From Dyella amyloliquefaciens (GTDB lineage: Bacteria > Pseudomonadota > Gammaproteobacteria > Xanthomonadales > Rhodanobacteraceae), in the NCBI RefSeq assembly GCF_004296575.1, contig NZ_SAYT01000008.1, forward strand, positions 90,701-154,700: a DNA stretch of 64,000 nt, given 5' to 3'. Under the pieces are notes generated by a model. That model did not search any database. It was not told where the DNA came from and worked only from the letters and a program-made list of their open reading frames with translations. Positions within the stretch are counted from its first letter, which is position 1; each line of letters opens with the position of its first letter. Both the position numbers and the translations under genes were made by a program. Below, one piece after another: positions 1-12,055 of the stretch.

Positions 1-295
1 GGGCGCCGGCTTTCTTACCATCGAGTTGCGCGAGTTCGCGCACCTGATCGCGGAAGGCAACGGCCCGCAGCGCAGCGCGTTCCTGTCCTCGTTCTTCACC
101 CTGGTCGGCACCCACGGCCTGCACGTGACCTGCGGCATCCTGTGGATGATCGTGCTGATCGTGCAGGTGCTGAAGAAGGGCCTGATTACCGCCAACAAGC
201 GGCGCCTGATGTGCCTGTCGATGTTCTGGCACTTTCTCGACGTGGTGTGGGTGGGTGTCTTCAGCTTCGTCTACCTGATGGGAGTGCTGCCATGA
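1..295 (+). CDS. cyoC: Cytochrome bo3 ubiquinol oxidase subunit III, C-terminal part
   Basis: The gene enters from the left edge, so its start is missing; about 97 C-terminal residues are visible in frame to the TGA at 293-295. The protein is subunit III of the quinol-oxidising haem-copper oxidase of the inner membrane. The visible part carries the last two or three transmembrane helices, with GTHGLHV and the WHFLDVVWV pattern typical of COX3/CyoC ends. Its stop overlaps the start of the next gene (ATGA), which indicates translational coupling with cyoD. Identification is by family resemblance plus the cyoD neighbour. Confidence 0.9.
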   Translation, partial: GAGFLTIELREFAHLIAEGNGPQRSAFLSSFFTLVGTHGLHVTCGILWMIVLIVQVLKKGLITANKRRLMCLSMFWHFLDVVWVGVFSFVYLMGVLP

Positions 296-669
296 GCGCG
301 CATGACGAGCATGCCCACGACAGCCACGGCCACGACGACCTGGGCATCCACGCCACCTTCAAGGGCTACATGACGGGCTTCGTGCTGGCGGTGATCCTCA
401 CCGTCATCGCGTTCTGGCTGGTCATGGGCCACGTGTTCGACAAGTCCAGCACGGCGGCCGTATTCATCCTCGGGCTCGCGGCGGTGCAGATCGTGGTGCA
501 CATGATCTACTTCCTGCACATGAACACGAAATCGGAGGGCGGCTGGAACATGCTCGCGCTGGTGTTTACCATCGTGCTGGTGGTGATCACGCTGAGCGGA
601 TCGATCTGGATCATGTTCCATCTCAACAACAACATGATGCCGGTGCTGGATCCGTCGAACCTGCCGTGA
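292..669 (+). CDS. cyoD: Cytochrome bo3 ubiquinol oxidase subunit IV
   Basis: A 125-residue inner-membrane protein, close to the ~110 residues usual for CyoD, the small assembly and stability subunit of cytochrome bo3 oxidase. Three hydrophobic segments are visible (about residues 25-45, 52-72 and 84-104). The conserved HMIYFLHM stretch lies after the second helix. The N-terminus is unusually rich in histidine and aspartate ([13 protein letters not shown]), a common variation in this family that could bind metal. The ATG at 292 overlaps the cyoC stop; a longer frame from 142 only runs through cyoC in another frame and is rejected. Confidence 0.92.
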   Translation: MSAHDEHAHDSHGHDDLGIHATFKGYMTGFVLAVILTVIAFWLVMGHVFDKSSTAAVFILGLAAVQIVVHMIYFLHMNTKSEGGWNMLALVFTIVLVVITLSGSIWIMFHLNNNMMPVLDPSNLP

Positions 670-703
670 CGCATCACGCGCGCCCTCACTCCTGCGTTTC
701 CCG

Positions 704-1465
704 ATGACTGACGAATCCCCCCGACCGCCGCGCGGCCCTGTCGCGCTGACCTTGCTCACCCTGCTGGGCGTGTTGCTGTTCGCCGGCTTCGTGGCACTCG
801 GCACCTGGCAGGTATACCGCCTGGGATGGAAGCGCGACCTGATCACCCGCGTGGACGCCCGCGTGCATGCCGCGCCGACACCGGCACCCGGCGCCGCCGA
901 GTGGGGAAGCATCACGGCGCAGTCCGCCGAATACCGCCATGTGCAGCTACAGGGGCATTTCCTGCATGACCAGCAGACCCTGGTATGGACGGCGACCGAC
1001 CTGGGCAGCGGCTTCTGGGTGATGACGCCGCTGCAGGAGGACGACGGATCGATCGTGCTGGTCAATCGCGGCTTCGTGCCGGCCGACTGGTGCGGTATCC
1101 ATGGTACGTGCGCGCGCGGCCCCGATGGCGAAACGTCCATCACCGGCCTGCTGCGCATCAGTGAGCCGCCACGCCTGTTCCGCCACAACGATCCGGCGCG
1201 CGACAGCTGGTACACGCGCAATGTCGCCGACATCGCCAAAGCGCGCGGCCTCGGTCGGGTAGCTCCTTACTTCGTCGACGAAGACGCCGCGCCCGGCACG
1301 CTCGATCGGGGCAAGCCGGCATGGCCGCAAGGTGGCCTTACCGTCATCGCCTTCCCCAACAATCACCTGAGCTATCTCATCACGTGGTATGCGCTGGCGC
1401 TGATGGTGCTAGGTGCGGGCATCTACGTGGGGCGCGACGAGTATCGACTGCGCAAGACGGGATGA
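704..1465 (+). CDS. SURF1 family cytochrome oxidase assembly protein
   Basis: A 253-residue inner-membrane protein of the SURF1/Shy1 family, which helps insert haem or assemble subunit I of haem-copper oxidases. It has the family architecture: an N-terminal helix (about 14-35) ending in GTWQVYRLGWK, a large periplasmic domain with VLVNRGFVP, and a C-terminal helix (about 223-245) preceded by NNHLSYLITWYALAL. It starts 34 nt after cyoD and is probably the last gene of the oxidase operon. A cyoE farnesyltransferase is not seen in the window. Its association with a quinol rather than a cytochrome c oxidase is inferred from position. Confidence 0.92.
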   Translation: MTDESPRPPRGPVALTLLTLLGVLLFAGFVALGTWQVYRLGWKRDLITRVDARVHAAPTPAPGAAEWGSITAQSAEYRHVQLQGHFLHDQQTLVWTATDLGSGFWVMTPLQEDDGSIVLVNRGFVPADWCGIHGTCARGPDGETSITGLLRISEPPRLFRHNDPARDSWYTRNVADIAKARGLGRVAPYFVDEDAAPGTLDRGKPAWPQGGLTVIAFPNNHLSYLITWYALALMVLGAGIYVGRDEYRLRKTG

Positions 1466-1475
1466 CGCCATCCAC

Positions 1476-1559
1476 TGTGGGAGCGCACCCTGTGCGCGAC
1501 AACTGCACGCCGAGGAAACCTGGCATCGCCGCGGTCGCGCACAGGGTGCGCTCCTACAG
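1476..1559. repeat. REP-like inverted repeat, family R1, copy A
   Basis: Two arms, GGGAGCGCACCCTGTGCGCG on the left and its near-complement ending in GTGCGCTCCTACA on the right, flank a ~32-nt centre. The unit sits between convergent genes and could fold into a long hairpin that ends both transcripts. Related copies lie at 2713-2798, 52651-52683 (one arm only) and 63770-63845. Confidence 0.75.
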
Positions 1560-1572
1560 ATGGGGCTTGAGG

Positions 1573-2106
1573 CTACATGTGCAGGAACGATTTGCCCTGC
1601 TTCAGCACCGTGTCGCATACCTTGGTGGTGAGCTGCGATTTCATGTCGCTCGAACCGCCGCCCAGGCTGTTGAGATCCATGTGCTGGCCGTTGCTTCCTT
1701 GCAGGATGCCCTTGGCGCCGCTGAGGTAGCCCGGATCGCTGGTGGCGCTGCCTCCGCTGCTCGCGGTATCCGAGCTGGATTTCTTCTTGCCGGTGAGTTC
1801 GCCCAGCATGTCGCTGGTGCTTGAGCCCTGATTGCCGCTGCTCGCGGTCGAGCCGGACCCGCCGCCCAGCTTGCCCATCAACTGCTGCTGGATACCCGAC
1901 GCGCCCGAATCGCCGCCGAGATAGTTGTTCTTCACGCAGTACTCCAGCAGGCCTGCCACATTGCCCATGCTGCCCGAGGCCATGGAGCTGCCACCGGGAA
2001 TCATGCTGCCCAGCTTGCCCAGATCCTGCGCGCCGCTGGTACCGCAGGCCACGCCGAGAGCGATGGCCGCGCAGGCCGTGCCGATGCGGTTGATGCGCTT
2101 GTTCAT
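1573..2106 (-). CDS. DUF2501 family exported protein
   Basis: A 177-residue protein with a signal peptide (about residues 1-25, ending TSGAQ) followed by a low-complexity region rich in Gly, Ser and Thr. It resembles the DUF2501 family (E. coli YjjA), whose role is unknown. The conserved part includes the GLLEYCVKNNYL segment, with a cysteine at the core and a second cysteine near the C-terminus (KVCDTVLKQGKSF), possibly a disulfide pair. The start at 2106 is chosen over 2133 because GGAGGG stands about 8 nt upstream and the signal peptide begins there. Family assignment is from recall of the conserved core. Confidence 0.75.
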   Translation of the reverse strand: MNKRINRIGTACAAIALGVACGTSGAQDLGKLGSMIPGGSSMASGSMGNVAGLLEYCVKNNYLGGDSGASGIQQQLMGKLGGGSGSTASSGNQGSSTSDMLGELTGKKKSSSDTASSGGSATSDPGYLSGAKGILQGSNGQHMDLNSLGGGSSDMKSQLTTKVCDTVLKQGKSFLHM

Positions 2107-2300
2107 GTCCGTCCCTCCGTCAGGTTCGCGCATTCAACACCCAGCGTCGTTACGACTGCGTCAGCACCCCTCCGGCTCCACGATGGCTTCACGAAACCGC
2201 CGCGATAGTGGCAACGAAGGCCGGTGCATACCCTGCGCTGCCATTCACCCAAACCAGTCCATCGCTCAACACGCTACGGCCACTCGACGGAGTCGCAGCC

Positions 2301-2705
2301 ATGGTAACGATGAAGAAACGTGAGCGTGTCTGGACCGCTGTATTGCTGTTTGTCGTGGTGGCACTGACCGGCTTTGGCAGCGCGGCATCCGAGCGCATCA
2401 GTTTCGACAAGGGCGCCAGTTCCACCACGTTCACCGCGCCACTGGGAGAAGGCCACGACTACGTGCTGGGCGCGAAGGCCGGGCAGACCCTGACGGTGTC
2501 ACTGCAGGGACCCAGCGGTGTCTACTTCAACGTGCTGCCGCCCCGTAGCCAGGATGCGCTGGTCAACACGTCCGTCACGGGCGACGCCCATTGGACCAGT
2601 GTCGTCCCGCAGGATGGCGATTACACCGTGCGGGTGTACCAGATGCGCGCCGCCGCCCGACAGGGCAAGAACCCGACGTTCACCATCACGCTGGCCGTGC
2701 GCTGA
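2301..2705 (+). CDS. PliG-like inhibitor of g-type lysozyme, periplasmic
   Basis: A 134-residue exported protein with a signal peptide (hydrophobic stretch about residues 10-25, cleavage near GSAAS). The mature part resembles E. coli PliG, a periplasmic inhibitor of goose-type lysozyme. It shares an opening KG-SS stretch, then GHDYVLGAKAGQTLTVSL, then a C-terminal GDYTVRVYQMRAAARQGK block that matches the GKYELRVLQTRNDAR region of PliG. The start at 2301 has GGAG about 8 nt upstream; an ATG at 2310 is the alternative. A more general bacterial pre-peptidase-like beta-sandwich fold cannot be excluded. Confidence 0.6.
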   Translation: MVTMKKRERVWTAVLLFVVVALTGFGSAASERISFDKGASSTTFTAPLGEGHDYVLGAKAGQTLTVSLQGPSGVYFNVLPPRSQDALVNTSVTGDAHWTSVVPQDGDYTVRVYQMRAAARQGKNPTFTITLAVR

Positions 2706-2712
2706 TCCAGCG

Positions 2713-2798
2713 CTGCAGGAGCGCACCCCGTACGCGACCGCAGCAATGCGAGGGGTCATTGCGTGGGTTGCGACAGCGCACCGAGTGCGCTCCTGCAG
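2713..2798. repeat. REP-like inverted repeat, family R1, copy B
   Basis: CTGCAGGAGCGCACCCCGTA and its near-complement (GAGTGCGCTCCTGCAG) face each other across a ~35-nt centre. It lies between the convergent PliG-like gene and eda, and would be a natural shared transcription end. Confidence 0.75.
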
Positions 2799-2803
2799 GG
2801 CAA

Positions 2804-3451
2804 TTACCTGGTGCGCAAGGCGGCCGCTTCGCGGGCAAGCTGCTCGATGCCAGCCCAGTCACCGCCATGCAGCTTGTCGGCCGGCGTCAGCCACGAGCCA
2901 CCCACGCAGATGACGTTGGGCAGCGCGAGGAAATCCGGCGCGGTGGCGAGCGAGATGCCGCCGGTGGGGCAGAACTTCATCTGCGGCAGCGGGCTGGCCC
3001 AGGCGCCGACCAGCTTGGCGCCACCGGCCGGCACGGCCGGAAAGAACTTCACGTGGCGGTAGCCGCGCTCGAGCAGGGTCATCACTTCGCTGGCGGTGGC
3101 GGTGCCCGGCAACAGCGGCAGTTCGCTATCGTCGGCCGCGTCGAGCAGACCCGGCGACACGCCAGGTGACACCGCGAAGCGTGCGCCCGCCTTGTGCGCG
3201 GCGCGCAGGTCCTTGGCGCTCAGCACCGTGCCCACGCCCACCACGGCGCCTTCCACTTCCTCGGCGATGGCCTTGATGGCATCGAGCGCGGCGGGCGTGC
3301 GCAGCGTGATTTCAATGGCGGGCGTGCCACCGGCGACCAGCGCGCGTGCCATCGCCACCGCAGCGCGGGCGTCCTCGATGATTACCACCGGCACCACCGG
3401 CGCCAGGCGCAAGGTGGCTTCAACCTGCTTCTGCTTCTGTTCGATGCTCAT
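2804..3451 (-). CDS. eda: KDPG aldolase (2-dehydro-3-deoxyphosphogluconate aldolase)
   Basis: A 215-residue cytoplasmic class I aldolase. It splits 2-keto-3-deoxy-6-phosphogluconate into pyruvate and glyceraldehyde 3-phosphate, the last step of the Entner-Doudoroff pathway. Visible landmarks are EITLRT with the catalytic Glu, the Schiff-base lysine in HVKFFPA, and the phosphate-binding PTGGIS and GGSW loops. Length matches the family (~210). The ATG at 3451 is 37 nt downstream of the edd stop, so it is the last gene of zwf-pgl-edd-eda. A longer frame upstream of 3451 overlaps edd and is not used. Confidence 0.95.
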   Translation of the reverse strand: MSIEQKQKQVEATLRLAPVVPVVIIEDARAAVAMARALVAGGTPAIEITLRTPAALDAIKAIAEEVEGAVVGVGTVLSAKDLRAAHKAGARFAVSPGVSPGLLDAADDSELPLLPGTATASEVMTLLERGYRHVKFFPAVPAGGAKLVGAWASPLPQMKFCPTGGISLATAPDFLALPNVICVGGSWLTPADKLHGGDWAGIEQLAREAAALRTR

Positions 3452-3488
3452 GGCGTTCCGTAAATGCTGGGAAAGAAAGAACCGTGCC

Positions 3489-5306
<1,818 letters not shown>

Positions 5307-5373
5307 GTTTGAACTCCGGTATTCGGGTGGCGCGTCGTGGTGCGCGCCCATCAATCAGGGGAGAACCGGTGTC

Positions 5374-6087
5374 TTACGGGCACCAGTAGACGGCGACCGG
5401 CACGCGCTCCTGCGTCAGCACGGCGCGTACCGGGAACTGGACGGCTTCGCCCAGGCCGAGTCGTGCGTCGGCCAGCAACTGGCGCTTGGTTTCGCCTTCG
5501 ATATGCAGGTACAGCGCACGCGTCTGCAGCAATGCGGCCAGCGTGAAGGTGATGCGCGGCTCGCCCGCACCCGGTGCGCGCATCGGCAGTACGCGCACGT
5601 CACTGCTGGCGTCGAGCGCTTCCGGCAACCTGTCGCCGCCCGGGAAGAACGAGGCCGTGTGGCCGTCGTTGCCCATGCCAAGCACCACGGCATCGAACGG
5701 CAACTGCAGCGAGGCCATGCGCGTGCGCAAGGTGACCAGGCCGGCTTCCGGCGTCGGCGCGTCGGCATACAACGGTACGAACTGGGCTACCGACGCCACA
5801 TGTTGCAGCAGCAGCGCTTTCACCATGCCCGCGTTGGAACGCTCGCTGGTTTCCGGCACCCAGCGCTCGTCGACCAGGGTGACCTGCACCTTGGCCCACT
5901 CCACGGCCTGCCGCGAAAGACGTTCGAAGAAATGCCGGGGCGTGCTGCCGCCCGATACCGCGAGCAGCGCGTGGCCGCGTTCGGCGATGCCTTCGCGCAG
6001 GCGGTCGCCGATGCGCTCGGCCAGTGCGTCGGCCAGCGCGTGGCAATCGGTGAAACTGTGGGTAGTGACGTTCAGGATCGGGGACAT
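5374..6087 (-). CDS. pgl: 6-phosphogluconolactonase
   Basis: A 237-residue cytoplasmic hydrolase of the NagB/DevB-type lactonase family, converting 6-phosphogluconolactone to 6-phosphogluconate between Zwf and Edd. Family signatures are visible: AVSGGSTPRHFFERL near residue 45, TLVDERWVP, and GMGNDGHTASFFPG with the catalytic aspartate and histidine. The start at 6087 gives a normal length; in-frame codons upstream lack homology and the ribosome-binding site is weak for either choice. It sits between zwf (123 nt upstream) and edd (67 nt downstream). Confidence 0.94.
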   Translation of the reverse strand: MSPILNVTTHSFTDCHALADALAERIGDRLREGIAERGHALLAVSGGSTPRHFFERLSRQAVEWAKVQVTLVDERWVPETSERSNAGMVKALLLQHVASVAQFVPLYADAPTPEAGLVTLRTRMASLQLPFDAVVLGMGNDGHTASFFPGGDRLPEALDASSDVRVLPMRAPGAGEPRITFTLAALLQTRALYLHIEGETKRQLLADARLGLGEAVQFPVRAVLTQERVPVAVYWCP

Positions 6088-6210
6088 GGTGGAAGCTGGA
6101 TAGGGCTGCGCGGATGACACACGCGTGGCGATGAAAATGAGTCTAGGCAGGGGACCGCCACGCACAGGTGAAACACCCGTGCATGGCGATCAACGATAGC
6201 GAGCCGTGGC

Positions 6211-7677
<1,467 letters not shown>

Positions 7678-7720
7678 TTCAGTCACCTCAAGGCGATGCG
7701 GGGAGCGACACGTGGCATGC

Positions 7721-7887
7721 ATACCACGTGCAATGCCCGAAGATCGTACCAGTGAAATACCAGACAACACCAGTTCCCCGGCATGCCTTTGTCAGCCTGC
7801 GCTGGGCAAGGATTGGGCAGGTGAATTGGTACCACCGTAAAGCCCCGTCGCTGCGGCCGATTGCAAGATTGGTATGCTCATTGGTAT
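7721..7887. promoter_or_regulatory. Cluster of TGGTAT-type half-sites, candidate GntR operators
   Basis: The zwf-gntR intergenic region holds repeated TGGTA elements. They are ATACCA at 7721-7726, TACCAG at 7747-7752 and 7758-7763, the palindrome TGGTACCA at 7827-7834, and a direct pair ATTGGTAT at 7868-7875 and 7880-7887, 12 nt apart. HutC-type GntR regulators often bind TGGTATACCA-like sites, and one such gene starts here, so autoregulation plus control of zwf is a reasonable inference. Confidence 0.5.
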
Positions 7888-7897
7888 CGTGCGGGCT

Positions 7898-8650
7898 ATG
7901 GAAACCGCCCTCGTCAACGAATATCGCCGCCTCAGCCGTGACCCGGCCGTGAATCAGCCGCTGGCCTACCTGCGCCTGCGCCGGGCCATCCGCAACGTGG
8001 TCGAGCACCGCGACATCGAACCGGGCCAGGCCCTGCCCAGCGAACGCGACCTGTCGCGCCTGTTGCAGCTGTCGCGCGTCACCGTGCGCAAGGCGATCGC
8101 CGGCCTGGTCGAGGAAGGCCTGCTCAACCAGCGCCACGGCGCGGGCACCTTCGTGGCCGAGCGCATCATCAAGCCAATGTCGCGCCTCACCAGCTTTACC
8201 GAAGACCTGCGCGCACGCGGCCTCAACCCGCGCTCTGAGTTCTTCGAGCGCAGCCTGGGCGAAGTGACTCCCGAGGAATCGATGGCGCTCAACCTGTCGC
8301 CGGGCGTGCTGGTAGCCCGCCTGCACCGCGTGCGCTATGCGAAGGACGAACCCCTGGCGATCGAGCGCAGCGTGGTGCCCGCCAGCGTGCTGCCCGATCC
8401 GTTGATCGTGCACGACTCGCTTTACCAGGTGCTTGAAACCCTCGGCGCACGGCCGCGCCGCGCACTGCAGCGCCTGCGCGCCGTGTCGCTGGGCGCCCAG
8501 CAGGCGCGTCTGCTGCACGTACCGGCCGGCAGCGCGGGTCTCAATATCGAGCGACGCAGCTTCCTCGACGACGGCCGCGTAGTGGAATTCACCACCTCCT
8601 GGTATCGCGGCGACATCTACGACTTCGTGGCCGAGCTGCAGACGGACTGA
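7898..8650 (+). CDS. GntR/HutC family transcriptional regulator
   Basis: A 250-residue cytoplasmic DNA-binding protein. The N-terminal winged helix-turn-helix (about residues 25-90) shows the family pattern ALPSERDLSRLLQLSRVTVRKAIAGLVEEGLL. The C-terminal UTRA ligand-binding domain (about 100-245) shows RLTSFTEDLRARG and ends WYRGDIYDFVAEL, as in the HutC subfamily that senses sugar phosphates or related metabolites. The start is uncertain: ATG at 7898 is used, and ATG at 7874 is also in frame but overlaps a TGGTAT repeat. Divergence from zwf-pgl-edd-eda makes it the likely regulator of glucose catabolism here. Confidence 0.88.
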   Translation: METALVNEYRRLSRDPAVNQPLAYLRLRRAIRNVVEHRDIEPGQALPSERDLSRLLQLSRVTVRKAIAGLVEEGLLNQRHGAGTFVAERIIKPMSRLTSFTEDLRARGLNPRSEFFERSLGEVTPEESMALNLSPGVLVARLHRVRYAKDEPLAIERSVVPASVLPDPLIVHDSLYQVLETLGARPRRALQRLRAVSLGAQQARLLHVPAGSAGLNIERRSFLDDGRVVEFTTSWYRGDIYDFVAELQTD

Positions 8651-8666
8651 TGCCGCCAGCCCGGGA

Positions 8667-9113
8667 CTAGAACTCGAGCGTGACCGACTGACCCACGCCC
8701 GTGGCCTGCCAGCGTGCGGTCAGCGTCAGAATGCACTCACGCACGGCTTCCACGTCCTGCTCGTCGACGGCCAGGGCATCGCACTGCCTGGCGCGACAGG
8801 TCACCTGGTACAGGTCCAGCATGTCCGCAGGCGCGCTGCTCCAGCCAGCCCAGCCATCGGCCTGGAACACTTCGACCAGGCGCTCGACGCCGTCACTCTC
8901 CGGTTCCGCGCCCATGCGGTAGTCCAGCGCCTCGCCCGCAGCCAGCCGCGTGACGAAGCCGCGCCTGAGCAGCACGCTCTCCACGGCGTAGTGCACCATG
9001 TCGTGCGGGATGATGCCCTGCTTCGGGCACTCGACACGTTCCGGCGGGCCATCCGCGCGGATGGCGTCCATTTGGTCGAATTTGCCGGCACCTTTGGTGA
9101 AGATGAGCTGCAT
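8667..9113 (-). CDS. Conserved hypothetical protein
   Basis: A 148-residue soluble acidic protein with no signal peptide or membrane segment. I do not recognise the family. It opens MQLIFTKGAGKFDQM and has a CPKQGIIPHDMVHYAVE segment that could be a small metal site, with later cysteines in TCRARQCDAL. The start at 9113 is preceded by AGGTGG about 5 nt away; the longer frame to 9155 lacks support. It is convergent with the GntR gene (16-nt gap) and divergent from the stator-motor locus. Confidence 0.7.
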   Translation of the reverse strand: MQLIFTKGAGKFDQMDAIRADGPPERVECPKQGIIPHDMVHYAVESVLLRRGFVTRLAAGEALDYRMGAEPESDGVERLVEVFQADGWAGWSSAPADMLDLYQVTCRARQCDALAVDEQDVEAVRECILTLTARWQATGVGQSVTLEF

Positions 9114-9246
9114 GGGCCACCTGTTTGGCGGATGCGGAACGATGCGTCGGGGCACGGGATCTCACGCGGACCGACATGCGCCGGAGACCGGGCGTCCCCG
9201 TTCCATATACGTGTAAAATATGGCGTTTTTGGCGTCGGTAGTATTG

Positions 9247-9948
9247 GTGCAGGATCCCCAACGAACAAGCATCCGCGGCTCGACGTTCATACGCTTGCTG
9301 GCCCGCCTGACGGATGCCGATGTTTCGCCCTCCAGGCAATCACTGTCGGACCGGTTGAGCCAGTGGCTCGACTGGACGCATGCCATTGCGCTGTCGACGG
9401 CCATCGATCGCCGGGCGTCCACGGATATCTTCGATGCGCCCAGCTTTGGCCTGGCCGAAGCGGAGGAGTGCGCCCGCGTGCGCGCCTCGCTGGCGGAAAC
9501 CATCAAGGGAGACGCGGAACTCGCCGCCGGGCAGGCTGATGCCGCCGAGGTGGAATACACCGTATTCCGCCAGCGCTATCTCACCCTGCAGCGCCGCATG
9601 CAGTCCGCCACCGGCAACCTGCGCGGGCGGCTGCGCGATTTGCTGGCGCAGAAGACGCCGGAGATGGCTCGCCTCGCGGAAGTGGATGCCGTGATGGAGC
9701 GTGCGCTGAGCCCGCGCGAGCACACACTGCTCGCCGCCGTGCCTGCCGTACTCGGGGAACACTTCGAACGATTGCGCAAGACCGGGCAGGCGCCGGTCGA
9801 TGCGCCTTCCGACGAGAACAGCTCAACCGCCACGACGAGTGCGTGGCTCGACACCTTCCGCAGGGACATGCAGAGCGTGTTGCTGGCCGAACTGGATGTT
9901 CGTTTTCAACCGGTCGAAGGGCTGCTCGCCGCCCTCCGCACCCGCTAA
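9247..9948 (+). CDS. DUF3348 family protein (Zorya type III ZorF-like)
   Basis: About 233 residues, predicted soluble and mostly helical, with ARLTDADV and LSDRLSQWLDWTHAIALS near the N-terminus as in DUF3348 proteins, whose function is unknown. I use the GTG at 9247 because relatives begin close to the QDPQRT segment; an ATG at 9220 is also in frame, and neither has a strong ribosome-binding site. It is the first of four tightly packed genes with a MotA-like protein, a MotB-like protein and DUF2894. From memory, DUF3348 and DUF2894 correspond to ZorF and ZorG of type III Zorya; this needs a profile search. Confidence 0.75.
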   Translation: MQDPQRTSIRGSTFIRLLARLTDADVSPSRQSLSDRLSQWLDWTHAIALSTAIDRRASTDIFDAPSFGLAEAEECARVRASLAETIKGDAELAAGQADAAEVEYTVFRQRYLTLQRRMQSATGNLRGRLRDLLAQKTPEMARLAEVDAVMERALSPREHTLLAAVPAVLGEHFERLRKTGQAPVDAPSDENSSTATTSAWLDTFRRDMQSVLLAELDVRFQPVEGLLAALRTR

Positions 9949-9958
9949 CTGGTTAGTC

Positions 9959-12055
9959 ATGGTCAGAAATCTCCTCAATCTCGGTGTGTTCCTCGTCGGC
10001 CTGGCAGCTGTGTGCTGGATCGGCATCGGCTATATCGGCTCCAACCCGCTCGGCGCCGCCGTCGCGATGTTGATCGCTGCCTGCTATCTCGCCGGCGCGC
10101 TCGAGCTGCATCGCTACCGCCAAGCCACCGGCACGCTGACGGATGCCGTAGCGGGTCTATCGGCGACACCCTCCAGCCTGGGCGAATGGCTCGATCGCCT
10201 GCATCCCAGCCTGCGCAATACCGCTCGCCTGCGTGTCGAAGGCGAGCGCGCCGCCATGCCCACGCCGGCCCTGACGCCTTATCTGGTCGGCATGCTGGTG
10301 CTGCTCGGCATGCTGGGCACGCTGCTCGGCATGATGGCGACCCTGCGCGGCACCGGCCTGGCGCTGGAAAGCGCGACCGACCTGCAGGCCATGCGCAGCT
10401 CGCTCGCGGCGCCGGTCAAGGGCCTCGGCTTTGCGTTCGGCACCTCGATCGCCGGCGTGGCCAGCTCGGCCATGCTCGGACTGCTCTCCGCGCTCAGCCG
10501 GCGCGAGCGCCTGCATGCGGTGCAGCTGCTGGACGCGAAGATCGGGACGACGCTGCGCGTCTACTCGCAGGCTTACCAGCGCGAGGAATCCTTCAAGCTC
10601 CTGCAGCAGCAGACGGCACTGATGCCGGCGCTGGTCGAACAGCTGCAGACGATGATGGCGACCATCGAGCAGCAGAACCTCGCCGCCAACGAGCGCCAGC
10701 TGGCCAGTCACAACGACTTCCATGCGAAGACCGAGGCGGTCTATACGCGCCTCGCCTCGTCCGTCGAAACCTCGCTGAAGGACAGCATCGCCGGCAGTGC
10801 CCAGGCCGCCAGCGCCGCGCTGCAGCCCGTGGTCGAGGCCACCATGGCGGGCCTCACGCGGGAAACCGCCACGCTGCATGGGACCGTCACGCAGGCCGTA
10901 CAGCGCCAGCTCGAGGGCGTGTCGAGCAGCCTCGAGAACACCACCGCCACGGTGGCGGGTATCTGGCAGAACGCACTGGTGGAACACCGCCAGAGCAACC
11001 AGACGCTGGCCGGGCAGTTGGAACAGACGCTGGAGCAGTTCAGCGCAAACTACGAGCAGCGCGCCGAGCAACTGCTGCAAGGCGCCTCGACGCATCTGGA
11101 AGCCGCGACGGGCCACGCCGCGGACGCGTGGAACAACACGCTGGCCCGCCAGGAAACGCTCAACGAGAGCCTCGCTTCCCGCAACCAGCAGGCGCTGACC
11201 GCCGCTGCCGCGACGTTCGAGCAACATGCCGCGACGCTGGTGCAGGTCGTGCAGACCTCGCATACCGATCTGCAGACCGCACTGGAAGCACGCGATCAGC
11301 GGCGCCTTGCCACCTGGAACGAAACGCTGGGTTCGATGACCACCGCACTGGGCCAGCACTGGGAGCAGGCGGGCGAGCAGGTCGCGAGCCGGCAGCAGGC
11401 CATCTGCGACGCCCTTGCGCAGACGGCGCGCGACATCACCGCGGAAGCGCAGGCGCACGCCAAGGACACCATCGCGGAAATCTCGCGACTGGTCCAGGTT
11501 GCCTCGGAAGCCCCCAGGGCGGCCGCCGACGTCATCGCCGAGCTGCGCCAGAAGCTCTCCGACAGCATGGTGCGCGATACCGCGATGCTGGAAGAACGCA
11601 GCCGCCTGCTGGGCACGGTGGAAACCCTGCTCGATGCGGTCAACCACTCGTCCAACGAGCAGCGTCTCGCCGTCGATGCACTGGTCGGCACCTCGGCCGA
11701 TCTGCTGGATCGCGTCGGCACGCGCTTCACCGACCATATCGAAGCCGAGACCGGCAAGCTCGAGACCGTATCCGCCCAGGTCACCAGCAGCGCCATTGAA
11801 GTGGCCAGCCTGGGCGATGCGTTCGGTGCGGCCGTGCAGCTGTTCGGCCAGTCCAACGAGATGCTGATGGAACGACTGCAGGGCATCGAAGCCGCGCTGG
11901 ACAAGTCGCTCTCGCGCAGCGACGAACAGCTGGCGTACTACGTCGCGCAGGCGCGCGAAGTCATCGACCTCAGCATGCTGTCGCAGAAGCAGATCATCGA
12001 GGAAATGCAGCAGCTCGCCGCACAACGTGCGCTCGCCGGGGCCGAAGAGGCATGA
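9959..12055 (+). CDS. MotA/ExbB/ZorA-like proton channel protein with long coiled-coil tail (DUF802)
   Basis: A 698-residue inner-membrane protein. Four hydrophobic helices are visible: about residues 4-22, 26-48, 103-126 and 150-178. The third (GMLGTLLGMMATLRGTGL) and fourth (GTSIAGVASSAMLGLLSALSR) look like the pore-lining helices of MotA/TolQ/ExbB. The remaining ~520 residues are a nearly continuous alpha-helical, Gln/Ala/Glu-rich coiled coil with no further membrane segment. That resembles the cytoplasmic tail of ZorA in Zorya anti-phage systems, where a 5:2 ZorA:ZorB complex forms a proton-driven motor. The stop overlaps the next start by 4 nt. Stator function is inferred from fold and neighbour. 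Confidence 0.85.
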   Translation: MVRNLLNLGVFLVGLAAVCWIGIGYIGSNPLGAAVAMLIAACYLAGALELHRYRQATGTLTDAVAGLSATPSSLGEWLDRLHPSLRNTARLRVEGERAAMPTPALTPYLVGMLVLLGMLGTLLGMMATLRGTGLALESATDLQAMRSSLAAPVKGLGFAFGTSIAGVASSAMLGLLSALSRRERLHAVQLLDAKIGTTLRVYSQAYQREESFKLLQQQTALMPALVEQLQTMMATIEQQNLAANERQLASHNDFHAKTEAVYTRLASSVETSLKDSIAGSAQAASAALQPVVEATMAGLTRETATLHGTVTQAVQRQLEGVSSSLENTTATVAGIWQNALVEHRQSNQTLAGQLEQTLEQFSANYEQRAEQLLQGASTHLEAATGHAADAWNNTLARQETLNESLASRNQQALTAAAATFEQHAATLVQVVQTSHTDLQTALEARDQRRLATWNETLGSMTTALGQHWEQAGEQVASRQQAICDALAQTARDITAEAQAHAKDTIAEISRLVQVASEAPRAAADVIAELRQKLSDSMVRDTAMLEERSRLLGTVETLLDAVNHSSNEQRLAVDALVGTSADLLDRVGTRFTDHIEAETGKLETVSAQVTSSAIEVASLGDAFGAAVQLFGQSNEMLMERLQGIEAALDKSLSRSDEQLAYYVAQAREVIDLSMLSQKQIIEEMQQLAAQRALAGAEEA

